The notes: generated by a model from the sequence alone, not told the origin. A DNA stretch of 64,000 nt from Jiella endophytica (GCF_004519335.1 NZ_SOZD01000005.1:421382-485381); one strand, 5' to 3'. Positions 42,852 through 52,106 are shown, counted from the first letter of the stretch. Numbers and translations are program-made.

Positions 42852-43187
42852 ATGAACCAGAAGACCGCCAGCGCGACGACCGTCACCGTGCCGATCGGCG
42901 AGCCGTTCGATCATGACGGCAAGACCTATTCCCAGCTGACCTTCCGCAAGATGAAGGTCAAGGACATGATCAAGGCGGATGCCGTGACCGGCGAGTTCCG
43001 CAAGTCCTGCGCCATGTATGCCTCGATGGCAGACGTGCCGATCCAGGTGATCGAGAACCTCGACACCGACAACTTCACCGAGATCGCGCTCAAGGTGGCG
43101 CCCCTCATGGGGAAGTCTGGGAAGAAGGCGGTCGCAGAAGCGATCGCCGGGCTTCAGGACGGAGCGGACGATCCGGCTTCCGCGTGA
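42852..43187 (+). CDS. Tail assembly chaperone E
   Basis: 111 residues. VTVPIGEPFDHDGKTYSQLT and FRKMKVKDMIKAD match the tail_E family. It coats the tape measure during assembly. The downstream short frame is probably reached by -1 frameshifting or by reinitiation. Confidence 0.85.
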   Translation: MNQKTASATTVTVPIGEPFDHDGKTYSQLTFRKMKVKDMIKADAVTGEFRKSCAMYASMADVPIQVIENLDTDNFTEIALKVAPLMGKSGKKAVAEAIAGLQDGADDPASA

Positions 43188-43309
43188 TGGTGCTGTCGTT
43201 CTGCGTGAACGGCCATCAGAGGATCGACGACGTCGAGGAATGGGAGGCCGACCGGTTCTTCGCCTACTTTGACGCGTTGGTGGAACTCAGTCGGAGCGAA
43301 GAGGGGTGA
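43187..43309 (+). CDS. Tail assembly chaperone E' (GpE-like)
   Basis: 40 residues in the -1 frame relative to E, with an ATG overlapping its stop (TGATG). The frame stays open upstream through at least 43106, so an E-E' fusion by -1 slippage is possible, for example near GGGGAAG at 43109. The acidic helix EEWEADRFFAYFDALVEL is typical of these extensions. Confidence 0.65.
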   Translation: MVLSFCVNGHQRIDDVEEWEADRFFAYFDALVELSRSEEG

Positions 43310-43378
43310 GATAACGTTTTCAGAAGATCGTTGCTGAAGATGAAGTCGGAGGATAGTTCCGACGCACGTCGTTGCGAT

Positions 43379-43909
43379 TTAACCAGAAAACTCAACCGTA
43401 GATGGGGCGCTTTCCTTATGTGCACTAGATGCATTGGGTATCAACGCAAACGAAACTAGAAGCAGAATTATGAGAAAGGCGTAGGTCATAACTACATTTC
43501 GAATGAAGGCGGACTTTAGCACGTCGGCAATGCGATTCCAGAAAGTTCCCTTACCAAAGCTTGTTGCTAATTCTGGAATGCGAAAACGAGGTGCTGTTCG
43601 CTGTTCGAAATCAAATTGAAATTGCTCAGAGGCCAAATAGTTTTCAATTTTACGGCTTCGCTGAACAAAAGTTCGTTGAAATGACTTGAACAAAGCATCC
43701 ATATACCAAAGAAATATAATTGGTACGATTGCCAACAGGCAAGGATATGAATCATTTCCTTGATACGCATAAGCTACTACCGCTGATGCCGTGACGACGG
43801 ACCAGCCTCTTATAATAAATATTAGCGTATCGAACCGACCGATATTGTCGGAAGCCATCTGCCATTCTTTTAGAAGAATATTGTATTTCTCAGAAAAGAA
43901 ATCTTCCAC
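43379..43909 (-). CDS. Three-TM membrane protein, antisense cargo gene
   Basis: 176 residues from a GTG at 43909 (AGAGG five bases upstream). TM helices at ~29-48 and ~55-72, a basic amphipathic helix (RTFVQRSRKIENYLASEQF) and a third TM at ~137-160. The gene is AT-rich against a GC-rich tail operon and is inserted in reverse between the tail chaperone and the tape measure. No family recognised; superinfection exclusion or another lysogenic function is likely. Confidence 0.7.
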   Translation of the reverse strand: MEDFFSEKYNILLKEWQMASDNIGRFDTLIFIIRGWSVVTASAVVAYAYQGNDSYPCLLAIVPIIFLWYMDALFKSFQRTFVQRSRKIENYLASEQFQFDFEQRTAPRFRIPELATSFGKGTFWNRIADVLKSAFIRNVVMTYAFLIILLLVSFALIPNASSAHKESAPSTVEFSG

Positions 43910-43937
43910 AGTGACCTCTGCCGGTTTTAACGGTGAA

Positions 43938-43953
43938 CGTGGTTTACACCACG
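43938..43953. promoter_or_regulatory. Perfect 16-bp dyad upstream of the three-TM gene
   Basis: CGTGGTTTACACCACG, six-base arms with a four-base centre, 29 bases before the proposed start. It could be an operator or a leader hairpin. Confidence 0.4.
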
Positions 43954-44080
43954 CGTCATCAGGAGGACGGGTTAAGCACGCGGGCTTAGATCGTCTTTTA
44001 CGGTGCAAACAATATAAATAGTCGCAGCGTCCTACGTCTACCCGCCGTCAGTCGCAGCTCTCACCAGAGAAATTGATTCC

Positions 44081-47000
44081 ATGGCAACTCTATCCTCCAG
44101 GCTAATCCTTTCGTTGGTCGAAAGGGTAACGGCCCCCGCAAGGGGTGTCACGGCCGCGATGAACTCGATGCGCGCATCGATCGAGGCGAACAATGCCAAG
44201 ATGGCCGCGATGCAGAGCCAGATGGTCGGGGCTGCCGCGGTCGGATACGGGCTCTACAGGGCGATCAAGGCACCGGTGGCCGCGGCGATCGAGTTCGAAA
44301 GCGCGATGGCCGATGTAAAGAAGGTCGTCGACTTCCCGACGCCGGATGCTTTCAGCGAGATGTCGGCAGAAATCCGCGAGATGTCGACCCGGATCCCGAT
44401 CGCCGCGACCGGCATCGCCGACATCGTTGCGGCGGCGGGGCAGGCGAACATCGCGCGCGAGGATCTTCTCGGCTTCACCGAGATCGCTGCCAAGGTGGCC
44501 GTCGCCTTCGACATGACGGCGGGTGACGTCGGCGAGGCGCTGGCCAAGATCAAGACGCAGCTCAATATCAGCGTCGCTGATACGGGCGAGCTGGCCGATG
44601 CGATCAACCAGCTGTCGAACACCTCGGCATCATCGGCGCCCGATCTCGTCAACTTCATGAAGCGGGTCGCAGCCGCCGGCGAACAGTACGGGTTCACCGC
44701 GCAACAGACGGCAGCGATCGGCTCGGCGATGATTGCCTCCGGCGCCGAGGCGGAGGTTGCGGCAACCAGCTTCCGGAATGTCGGGCGCGCGCTCGCCAAG
44801 GGCGGGACGGCGACCGAGAACCAGCAGGCGGCATTCCACAGTCTCGGCCTCAGCGCCAGCCAGGTGGCGAAGGATCTGCAGAAGGATGCCGTCGGCACCC
44901 TCCGCGACGTGCTGCAGAGGGTGAAGCGGCTCCCCGAACACCTCCAGGCGAACACGATCTCGACCATCTTCGGCGACGAAGCCCGGGCAATCGCGCCGGT
45001 GGTCAACAATATCGAGCTTTACGACAAGGCTCTCGCCAGCGTTGCCGATCGGGCAAGCTATCTCGGTTCGGCCCAGAAGGAATACGAGGCGCGAGCCGCC
45101 ACGACGGCGAACAACCTGCAGCTCTTCGCCAACAAGGTCGAAGCCCTCGGCATCGCCGTCGGTTCGGCGCTTCTGCCTGCGCTCAACGCGACGATGGACG
45201 CGATCGGGCCTGTCGTCATGGCGATGGCGCGATTTGCCGACGCTAACCCCGTGGTTACCCGCAGCGTCATCGGCCTGACCGCCGCGCTGATCGGCCTTCG
45301 CGTCGCGAGCATTGCCGCCCGCTACAGCTTCCTCTGGCTGAAGGGCGGGCTGCTTTCCGCCGGGCTCCTCGGACTGCAGGGTCTGCAGGCTGTGATGACG
45401 GCCGTAAAGGCCGGCGCCCTGGCGCTGGTCAATCCGCTGAAGCTGGTGCGCGGCGCGCTGATCGCCCTGCGCGCGGTGGCGCTCGCTTCCGGCATCGGGC
45501 TTGCCATCGGCGCAATCGCGCTGTCCGGTGCCTGGCTCTACAACAACTGGAAGAACGTCGCCGCCGCATTCGATGCCTTCAAGGCGTCGTTCCTCGAGGC
45601 GATCAAGCCGATCCGCAAGGTGCTCGCGCCGGCGATCGACCTCTTCGACGAACTCTCGGCCTTCATCACCGGCCTTGTCGCGCCGGTCGAGGATGCCGAA
45701 GACGCCTTCGAGCGCTTCGGCGACAATCTCGGCGGCCGGGTGGGCCGAGCAGTCCGGCGGGTCGTCGAGACCTTCCGTGATCTGCCACGCATCCTCAGCG
45801 ATGCCTTCACCTTCGACAATCTTTCCGGCCTTCCTGCCCGTATCGTCTCCGGTCTCAGAGCTGGCTTCGCGGCTGCGTGGCGGGGACTGACCTTCGCCTT
45901 CGACTGGGCGGCCAAACTCGTCGGGCCGATCGACTGGCAGAGTGTCAGTCGTACGATCCTCGACGGGCTGCGCACCGGTCTCGATGCTGGGTGGTCGGCG
46001 CTCACCATCGCCTGGGATTGGGCCGGCAAGGTCGCAGCCTCGATCGACTGGGCACGCGTCGCCGGCTCTGTCGCGAGCGGCGTGTCACAGGCCTTGTCGC
46101 TGGCATGGGCGGGCGTGACCGTCACCTGGGACTGGACGAGGAAGCTGCTGGCGGGCGTGGACTGGTCGGCCGCCGGCTCCGCCATAGCAGCCGGCATCGG
46201 CAGGGCAGTCAGTGCAGCCTGGCAGGGCGTCACCCTCGCGCTCGACTGGGCAAGGGCACTGGTCGACGAGACCAACTGGGGTGCGCTCGGCAAAGCGGCC
46301 GCCGCAAGCCTCCACAATGCGGCAAGCGCGGCCCTCTCGGGTCTGCGGCTGTCGGCAAAGTGGGTGGCCGATCTCGCCGTGTCCTTCTCCGAGAGCGATC
46401 TCGCCCAGTCCGTGCGCGAGCGGATCGCCGCGATCGACTGGGGCGCGGCGCTGGCAGGGGCGGGCACCGCACTCGGCAATGCCTTCAAGGCGTCGGTCGC
46501 AGCGGCTCTCGGTGCGGTGAGCCTGACAGGCGAGCTTCTCGGCTGGATTGCCCGGCAGGTGCAGTCGATCGACGCCGTCCCGCTCGGATCGAGCCTGGCG
46601 AGCGTTGTCGCCAAGGGCTTTTCTGCCGGTCTCGAGATGGTCGGCTCGGCGATGGCCGCTCTGACCGACGGTGGTGGTGGCGCGAAGATTGGCGAGAGTC
46701 TTCTTGCCGGATTGCGGGGCGTGCTCTCGGCCGGACGCGGCGTCGTTGAATCGCTCATCCGCAGCTGGTTCAAATTCGGGGCGGGCTTCTGGCGCGAACT
46801 CCTGCAGCCCTCGGGCGCGGCGATCGCAAAGGGCCTCGGCGATGGCGTGACGGGAGCGGCGGTCGCTGACAGTCTTCGCGCCAAGTTCGCGGCGATCGAC
46901 TGGGGGGCAACGCTGGCAGGCGCGGGCGCCGCCATCGGCAAGGCCATCATGGCCGGCTGGCAGACCTATTTCCGCACGCTCAATATGGCCGGAGAGCTGT

Positions 47001-48394
47001 TCTCCTGGCTGTCGACGCAGATTGCCTCGATCGATGCGGCGTCGCTCGGCAAGTCCATCGCCGAGGTGCTCGTGAAGGGCGTCAGTGGCGGTATCCGGCT
47101 GATCGGCTCGGCCATCGCGTCGCTCGGCGGAGAGGGCGGCGCCGGCGGCGAGGGTCTCGCTTCCGGCCTCGTCAACGCCATGCGCGGAGCGCTCTCGGGC
47201 GGCGGCGAACTCGTCGCCTCGATCGTGCGCAAATGGTTCGAGTTCGGCGCCGGCTTCTGGAGCGAGGCCCTCTCGTCCTCGGTCGAGGAGATCAAGACCG
47301 TCTTTGCCAATGTCGACCTGGCACAGGCTGGCCGTGACGCCATCCAGTCGCTGCTCGACGGCATGAAAGCAAAGCTCGAGGAGCTGATCGCGTGGGCCAA
47401 GGCGCTACCCGGCAGGATCCGGGATGCGATCGGCAATATCGACCTGTCGAACATCGTCAGTATGCCGTCTTTGCCGACCTGGCTCGGTGGCGGCGAGGCG
47501 GAGGAGAGCGCCAGGGCGGCTGCCGAGCCGGCACGTCAGGTGCGAGCCGTGGCGATGGGCGAGCCGGTCGTCCCGCCAGCCGGCTTCGAGCGCATCCTCG
47601 AAGTGGCGCGCGAGGTTGCCGCACTTCAGTCGGAAGTCGTCAAGCAGGCCTTCGTCAGCCATGACGACACGGCCGCCACGCAGCTTGCGGCAAGCGCCGA
47701 GAAGCTGAAGACGCTGGCGGCCGATCTGCCGGCGTCCGCCAGGGAATCGATCGACGCCTATGTCGCGGCGATCGCGCAAGGGGGCGGGCAGGTCAGCGCC
47801 GAAGCCGATGTCATCGCCGCGACGCTGAAGGAACGGCTGAACGTCACCGTCCAGCCAAAGGTCGATCTCTCCTCGATCAAGGCTGCGACGCAGGCGGCAA
47901 ACGAGGCGGCGGCAGCGGTGAATCGTCTCAATGCCGGCGCGACAGGTGCGGCGAATGCCGCCAGGGCGTCGATGCCGAAGATCCCTGGCCGCGCCTCAGG
48001 CGGGCCGGTCGCGGCGGGATCTCTGTATGAGGTCGGCGAGCGCGGCCGCGAGTTGTTCGTCCCGCCGGTGAACGGTCATATCGTCAATGCCCGTGACACG
48101 GCGGCGCTGATGAAGGCGCTGACGAGGCCGGCAATGGCGATGTCCTCGATCGTGCCGCCGGCGGTGCCGCAGCCGCGGGCAATCCCGGCATCCTTCCGCG
48201 GCGGGGCAGGGGGCGGCGATCGCTCTGCGCCGCCGCCTGCCGCGGCACCGGCGGCCAGTGGTCCGGTCTCCGTTACCTTCGGCGACATCCATGTCCATGG
48301 CGGCTCGAATGCCTCGGCGGCCGACCTTCGTGCCGAGTTCGGCCGAGAGGCCTCGGCGCTGATGCGCTCGCGCTTTACCGACGGAGCCTATTGA
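44081..48394 (+). CDS. Tail tape measure protein
   Basis: 1437 residues. The N-terminal ~80-330 match the phage tail tape-measure core (MADVKKVVDF, AAAGQANIAREDLLGFTEIA, TISTIFGDEARAIAPV). Hydrophobic helices at ~420-490 can cross the membrane at injection. Four perfect 38-residue repeats (45878-46333) are followed by two copies of a ~155-residue block. Using the lambda ratio of about 0.15 nm per residue the tail would be roughly 215 nm; this is an inference. Confidence 0.92.
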   Translation: MATLSSRLILSLVERVTAPARGVTAAMNSMRASIEANNAKMAAMQSQMVGAAAVGYGLYRAIKAPVAAAIEFESAMADVKKVVDFPTPDAFSEMSAEIREMSTRIPIAATGIADIVAAAGQANIAREDLLGFTEIAAKVAVAFDMTAGDVGEALAKIKTQLNISVADTGELADAINQLSNTSASSAPDLVNFMKRVAAAGEQYGFTAQQTAAIGSAMIASGAEAEVAATSFRNVGRALAKGGTATENQQAAFHSLGLSASQVAKDLQKDAVGTLRDVLQRVKRLPEHLQANTISTIFGDEARAIAPVVNNIELYDKALASVADRASYLGSAQKEYEARAATTANNLQLFANKVEALGIAVGSALLPALNATMDAIGPVVMAMARFADANPVVTRSVIGLTAALIGLRVASIAARYSFLWLKGGLLSAGLLGLQGLQAVMTAVKAGALALVNPLKLVRGALIALRAVALASGIGLAIGAIALSGAWLYNNWKNVAAAFDAFKASFLEAIKPIRKVLAPAIDLFDELSAFITGLVAPVEDAEDAFERFGDNLGGRVGRAVRRVVETFRDLPRILSDAFTFDNLSGLPARIVSGLRAGFAAAWRGLTFAFDWAAKLVGPIDWQSVSRTILDGLRTGLDAGWSALTIAWDWAGKVAASIDWARVAGSVASGVSQALSLAWAGVTVTWDWTRKLLAGVDWSAAGSAIAAGIGRAVSAAWQGVTLALDWARALVDETNWGALGKAAAASLHNAASAALSGLRLSAKWVADLAVSFSESDLAQSVRERIAAIDWGAALAGAGTALGNAFKASVAAALGAVSLTGELLGWIARQVQSIDAVPLGSSLASVVAKGFSAGLEMVGSAMAALTDGGGGAKIGESLLAGLRGVLSAGRGVVESLIRSWFKFGAGFWRELLQPSGAAIAKGLGDGVTGAAVADSLRAKFAAIDWGATLAGAGAAIGKAIMAGWQTYFRTLNMAGELFSWLSTQIASIDAASLGKSIAEVLVKGVSGGIRLIGSAIASLGGEGGAGGEGLASGLVNAMRGALSGGGELVASIVRKWFEFGAGFWSEALSSSVEEIKTVFANVDLAQAGRDAIQSLLDGMKAKLEELIAWAKALPGRIRDAIGNIDLSNIVSMPSLPTWLGGGEAEESARAAAEPARQVRAVAMGEPVVPPAGFERILEVAREVAALQSEVVKQAFVSHDDTAATQLAASAEKLKTLAADLPASARESIDAYVAAIAQGGGQVSAEADVIAATLKERLNVTVQPKVDLSSIKAATQAANEAAAAVNRLNAGATGAANAARASMPKIPGRASGGPVAAGSLYEVGERGRELFVPPVNGHIVNARDTAALMKALTRPAMAMSSIVPPAVPQPRAIPASFRGGAGGGDRSAPPPAAAPAASGPVSVTFGDIHVHGGSNASAADLRAEFGREASALMRSRFTDGAY
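45878..46333 (+). repeat. Four 114-bp (38-residue) repeats in tape measure gene
   Basis: Each unit begins W-x-G/A-L/V-T and has D-W-A at 9-11 and I/V-D-W near 18-20, all exactly 38 residues. This is the ruler part of the protein; unit number would set tail length. Confidence 0.8.
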
Positions 48395-48828
48395 TGGCCG
48401 GCCCCTCGATCATGGCGCTCGGGCCGTTTCGCTTCGTCACCCACGGTTTCGGCTTCGACAGGCGACGCAAGTCGCAGTCGACCAGGTGGGCGGAGATCCA
48501 GGTCGGCGGATCGCTCAACGCCATCCAGTGGACCGGTGGCGACGACTATACCGAGAAGATCTCCGGCGTACTGTTCCCGGCGGCCTTCGGCGGCGAGGCG
48601 ACTTTGAACGGGCTTTATGCCGCGGCGGCCAGTGGCGTGATCCTGCCACTCGTCTCGCTGAATGGCTCGGTCTACGACCTGTTCGTCGTCGAGGAGGTCG
48701 AGGACGAGCCGGAGTTCATCGACCGCTACGGCAACGTTCACAAGAACGTCTATTCGCTGAAGCTACGGGCCTATCCGAGCGCCGGGCCGATCTCGTTCAA
48801 CCCGCTCTCCGTCATCAGCTTCTTCTGA
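48394..48828 (+). CDS. Tail protein U
   Basis: 144 residues from an ATG overlapping the tape measure stop. SRWAEIQVGG-type strand, YTEKISGVLFPAAFGG and LPLVSLNGSVYDLFVVEEV match P2 gpU, which terminates tail assembly. Confidence 0.85.
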   Translation: MAGPSIMALGPFRFVTHGFGFDRRRKSQSTRWAEIQVGGSLNAIQWTGGDDYTEKISGVLFPAAFGGEATLNGLYAAAASGVILPLVSLNGSVYDLFVVEEVEDEPEFIDRYGNVHKNVYSLKLRAYPSAGPISFNPLSVISFF

Positions 48829-48842
48829 CCGGGATCCGACCG

Positions 48843-49052
48843 ATGGCCGATGTGACCCGCACCGGACAGCGCGAGGTGCTCGATGTCGTCTGCCGGCGAA
48901 GCTATGGCGACGAGAGCGGCTATGTCGAGGCCGTGCTCGAGGCCAATCCCGGCCTGGCCAGGCTCGGGCCTGTGCTGCCCTTCGGAACGCCGATCGTTCT
49001 GCCGGCGATCGAGACGGTGTCGGAGCAGCCGGTCGTGACGCTCTGGGACTGA
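48843..49052 (+). CDS. Tail protein X (LysM-like)
   Basis: 69 residues. SGYVEAVLEANPGLARLGPV and PFGTPIVLPAI follow the gpX/LysM pattern. It binds beneath the baseplate hub. Confidence 0.88.
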   Translation: MADVTRTGQREVLDVVCRRSYGDESGYVEAVLEANPGLARLGPVLPFGTPIVLPAIETVSEQPVVTLWD

Positions 49053-49056
49053 CTTC

Positions 49057-50055
49057 ATGACACCCTCATGCCGCATCACCGTCGACGGCCAGCCCGTCAG
49101 CGGCGTCTTCCAGTCGCGCATCATCTCCTGTGAGGTGACTGACAAGGAGGGCGTCTCCTCCGATACCTGCTCGATCGTCCTCAATGACTGGCCCTGCGCG
49201 GCGATTCCGAGAACCGGCGCGATCATCCGGATCTGGATGGGCTATGGCGTTGCCGGCATGGCCTATATGGGCGCCTACACGGCCGAGGAGATCGAGGTCG
49301 AGATCCTGCCCTACCGCATGGCGATCACCGGCAAGGCGGCCGAGATGCGCGGCAAGACCAAGCAGCATCGCGAACGGCACTGGGACGACAAGACGGTCGA
49401 GGAGGTGGTTTCCGAGATCGCCGGCGAGCACGGGCTGACGCCGAAGATCGATCCCGAGATCGGCAAGCACAAATACGAGTGGCTCGGGCAGCTGAACGAG
49501 TCCGACATCCACTTCGTCGAGCGGATCACCGAGCGCCTCGGCGGCTTCTTCTCGGTGAAGGACGGCAATCTAGTCATCGCCAAAAAGGGCGCCGGCGCCG
49601 CACCATCCGGCGCGGCGCTGACGCCGATCGTCATCACCCCCGCGATCCTGACACCCGGCTCGGCCCGGATCCGCTTCTCCGATCGGACGCAATACAAGTC
49701 CGTCAAGGCCTCCTACACGGACCGGAAGAAGGGCGAGAAGGTCGATGTCGAGGAGGAGAGCGACGCGAAGGGCGAGGCCGTCTACCGGCTTTCCGAGCAG
49801 TATGCCGACGAGACCGAGGCGAAGAAGGCGGCAAAGTCCAAGGCCGGCGACCTGTTGCGGCGCCAGGCGACATTCTCCTGCCAGATCATCGGCAATCCGG
49901 CGGCAAGGGCCGGCGCGCCGCTGACCTTCGCCGGCTGCCGCCCGGGTGTCGACGGGCTGCCGTTCCTGATCGGCACGGCGACCCACGCCTATTCCAAGAG
50001 CGGCTACACGACATCGCTCGATGGCGACAGCCAGAAGGGCCAGACGGCCGCCTGA
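49057..50055 (+). CDS. Late control/hub protein D (VgrG-like)
   Basis: 332 residues. DTCSIVLNDWPCAAIPRTGA, EVVSEIAGEHGLTPKID and VERITERLGGFFSVKDG match gpD of P2, the hub below the spike. Confidence 0.92.
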   Translation: MTPSCRITVDGQPVSGVFQSRIISCEVTDKEGVSSDTCSIVLNDWPCAAIPRTGAIIRIWMGYGVAGMAYMGAYTAEEIEVEILPYRMAITGKAAEMRGKTKQHRERHWDDKTVEEVVSEIAGEHGLTPKIDPEIGKHKYEWLGQLNESDIHFVERITERLGGFFSVKDGNLVIAKKGAGAAPSGAALTPIVITPAILTPGSARIRFSDRTQYKSVKASYTDRKKGEKVDVEEESDAKGEAVYRLSEQYADETEAKKAAKSKAGDLLRRQATFSCQIIGNPAARAGAPLTFAGCRPGVDGLPFLIGTATHAYSKSGYTTSLDGDSQKGQTAA

Positions 50056-50083
50056 CGGCCAAGTCCCTGCAACCGTTCAAACC

Positions 50084-50114
50084 GCCCGCCCGGCATCCGC
50101 TCGGCGGGCTTTTT
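50084..50114 (+). terminator. Intrinsic terminator after tail genes
   Basis: GCCCGCC pairs with GGCGGGC, followed by TTTTT. Ends the tail operon. Confidence 0.82.
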
Positions 50115-50158
50115 CGTGCCCGCACCCCAAGCGGGCTCTTCCCGTGAGGAGACGAGAC

Positions 50159-50899
50159 ATGACCGCACCGATCCCCTTTGCGCAGTGGCTGCAGATGCGG
50201 CTGACCGCCCATGGCTTTTCCGTCGGGCCGATCGACGGCATCGTCGGTCCGATCACCACGGCGGCCATCCGAGCCTTCGAGGCCGCCCACGGTCTGCCTG
50301 TCGACGGCATGGCCGACGAGAAGGTCGTGACGGCGCTCCGGTCGTCGTCGAGCACGGTTGACGCCGAGACTGCCGCTGCCGTCGAGCATCGTGATCCGCC
50401 CGAGGCGGAAGTTCAGAAGATCGCCCTCGTCGGCAACACCTGGCCGCGGCAGAGCGGCGTCTCGGCCTTCTACGGGGCGGTGGGCACCAACCAGACCCGC
50501 ATCGAGGTTCCCTTCGACTTCTATCTTGCCTGGGCGAAGTCGACGCGAGTGAAGACGATGACGCTCCACAAGAAGGTGGCGCCGTCGGCGGAGCGCGTGC
50601 TGCAGCGCGTCGCCCAGACCTATTCTGCCAAGGAGCGGCAGAATCTCGGTCTCCACCTTTTCGGCGGCTCGCTCAACGTGCGCAGGATGCGCGGCGGCTC
50701 GAGCTATTCGATGCACTCATGGGGAATCGCAATCGACTTCGACCCGGAGCGCAATCAACTGAAGTGGGGCGCACCGAAGGCGCGGCTTACGCATCCCGAC
50801 GCGCTGGCGTTCTGGCAGGCCTGGGAGGCCGAGGGCTGGCTCTCGCTCGGCCGAGCCCGGAACTACGACTGGATGCACGTCCAGGCGGCTCGCCTCTGA
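50159..50899 (+). CDS. Endolysin: peptidoglycan-binding domain plus M15 peptidase
   Basis: 246 residues. The N-terminal PG-binding domain (GPIDGIVGPITTAAIRAFEA, HGLPVDG) spans ~6-58. The C-terminal M15-type zinc peptidase has His186 and Asp193 in SMHSWGIAIDFD and His240 in DWMHVQ. It cuts cell-wall cross-links or stems for lysis. No signal peptide, so it needs the holin-like proteins downstream. Confidence 0.9.
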   Translation: MTAPIPFAQWLQMRLTAHGFSVGPIDGIVGPITTAAIRAFEAAHGLPVDGMADEKVVTALRSSSSTVDAETAAAVEHRDPPEAEVQKIALVGNTWPRQSGVSAFYGAVGTNQTRIEVPFDFYLAWAKSTRVKTMTLHKKVAPSAERVLQRVAQTYSAKERQNLGLHLFGGSLNVRRMRGGSSYSMHSWGIAIDFDPERNQLKWGAPKARLTHPDALAFWQAWEAEGWLSLGRARNYDWMHVQAARL

Positions 50900-50958
50900 C
50901 ACCATCCCGCGCCCGTCCGGGACCGCCGGGCATCCTTCCATCCACCTGGAGCAAAGTC

Positions 50959-51150
50959 ATGAACCTCGGCAAAATCGCCAAGGCGGTCGGTGCGACCGTC
51001 GCCACCGTCGCCGCCACGGGAACCACCGTCTTCGCCACCGTGCCGGAGGGCGTCGAGATGCCTTGGTATGCTTGGCTCGGCCTCGGCATCTTCAATGCCG
51101 CTCTCGGCTTCGCGGTCGTCTATCTCGCGCCGAAGAACAAGACGGTCTGA
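50959..51150 (+). CDS. Small holin-like membrane protein
   Basis: 63 residues with a weakly hydrophobic N-terminal stretch (~8-26) and a TM helix (~36-56), and a basic C-terminus KNKTV. Size and place after the endolysin suggest a holin. Confidence 0.6.
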   Translation: MNLGKIAKAVGATVATVAATGTTVFATVPEGVEMPWYAWLGLGIFNAALGFAVVYLAPKNKTV

Positions 51151-51224
51151 TGCCTCGCTTGCTGTTCTTCTGTGCCATCGGGGCCGTCGCCGCCCTGATG
51201 GCGCGATCTACGATCGCGAGGTGA
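51150..51224 (+). CDS. 24-residue hydrophobic peptide
   Basis: Starts in the overlap with the previous stop (TGATG). MPRLLFFCAIGAVAALMARS is one short membrane segment. Possibly a lysis accessory peptide. Confidence 0.4.
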   Translation: MPRLLFFCAIGAVAALMARSTIAR

Positions 51225-51228
51225 GGAC

Positions 51229-51681
51229 GTGATTATCCTTCGGGTCTACAAGGGCATTGCCGACCACTTCCCCATGCGGTTCACCGAATGGGTGATGATG
51301 ATGCCGACCTTCGGCATGGCCGCGGCTCTCCATGCGTCACCGGACATGTTCGCCGTGTCTTCGTCCTTCGGCTCGCTCGCACGCTGGGCGGACGAAGGGA
51401 CATGGGGGCTGATCGTCCTGTTCTGCGGCGTGGTGCGGCTGGCGGCGCTGACGGTGAACGGCACATTCAAGGGCTTCCGCTTCTCGCCGCATCTGCGCTT
51501 CGGTGCCTCGTTGGTGGGCATCTTCTTCTGGTCGCAGTGGACGCTGGGCTTTGCTCTCTCCTGGGCGTCCCTTGGAGGCGCCCCGTCGGGCATCGTCGCC
51601 TATGGCACGTTCTGCGCAATGGAACTGGCGAACCTGACGCGGTCCGGTTCGGACATCGGCAAAGATATCCGGGGCGTTTAG
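51229..51681 (+). CDS. Four-TM phage membrane protein, lysis cassette
   Basis: 150 residues from a GTG with GTGAGGA upstream. Four predicted TM segments (~20-36, ~57-74, ~90-110, ~115-135). Frequently seen next to lysis genes in rhizobial phages; may be a holin or antiholin. Confidence 0.55.
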   Translation: MIILRVYKGIADHFPMRFTEWVMMMPTFGMAAALHASPDMFAVSSSFGSLARWADEGTWGLIVLFCGVVRLAALTVNGTFKGFRFSPHLRFGASLVGIFFWSQWTLGFALSWASLGGAPSGIVAYGTFCAMELANLTRSGSDIGKDIRGV

Positions 51682-51682
51682 G

Positions 51683-52048
51683 GTGGATCTCAGCAATCTC
51701 GACCTCGAAAAGGCCGCCAACGCTCTCCTCATTCTCATCACCGGATTGCTGACCTTCTTCGGAATTCGGCGCGGGATGAGAGGCGGGGGACCAGCATCAC
51801 CGGCAAAGCCCGAACACTCGACCTTCGAGGTTGCCGGCGCGATCGTCGATTCCTCGGCCGTGAGGATGCTGTCCCGGGAGGTGACAGGCCAGGCGATCGC
51901 GATCACCGATCAGACGAAGGCGATCCGCGACGACACGGACGTGCGCCGTCAGCAAATCGAGACGGTGAAGGACCAGACGCGTGCGCTGCTCACCCTCGAG
52001 GAGGAGATCAAGGAACTGCGGCACGAGTTGAGCCGTCGCCGCGGGTGA
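51683..52048 (+). CDS. TM plus coiled-coil protein, inner-membrane spanin candidate
   Basis: 121 residues. One N-terminal TM helix (~11-29), then a long coiled coil (AITDQTKAIRDDTDVRRQQI, LTLEEEIKELRHELS). This topology resembles Rz-type i-spanins; no outer-membrane lipoprotein partner is evident. Confidence 0.55.
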   Translation: MDLSNLDLEKAANALLILITGLLTFFGIRRGMRGGGPASPAKPEHSTFEVAGAIVDSSAVRMLSREVTGQAIAITDQTKAIRDDTDVRRQQIETVKDQTRALLTLEEEIKELRHELSRRRG

Positions 52049-52070
52049 GATCATCCCGGAATGAACGCTC

Positions 52071-52106
52071 GGCGCCCGCTGGCCTTACGGTCGGCGGGCG
52101 CCTTTC
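52071..52106 (+). terminator. Strong terminator ending the late region
   Basis: GGCGCCCGC pairs with GCGGGCGCC around a TGGCC/GGTCG inner stem, followed by TTTCGT. It closes the rightward late genes and insulates the leftward quorum-sensing genes. Confidence 0.8.
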
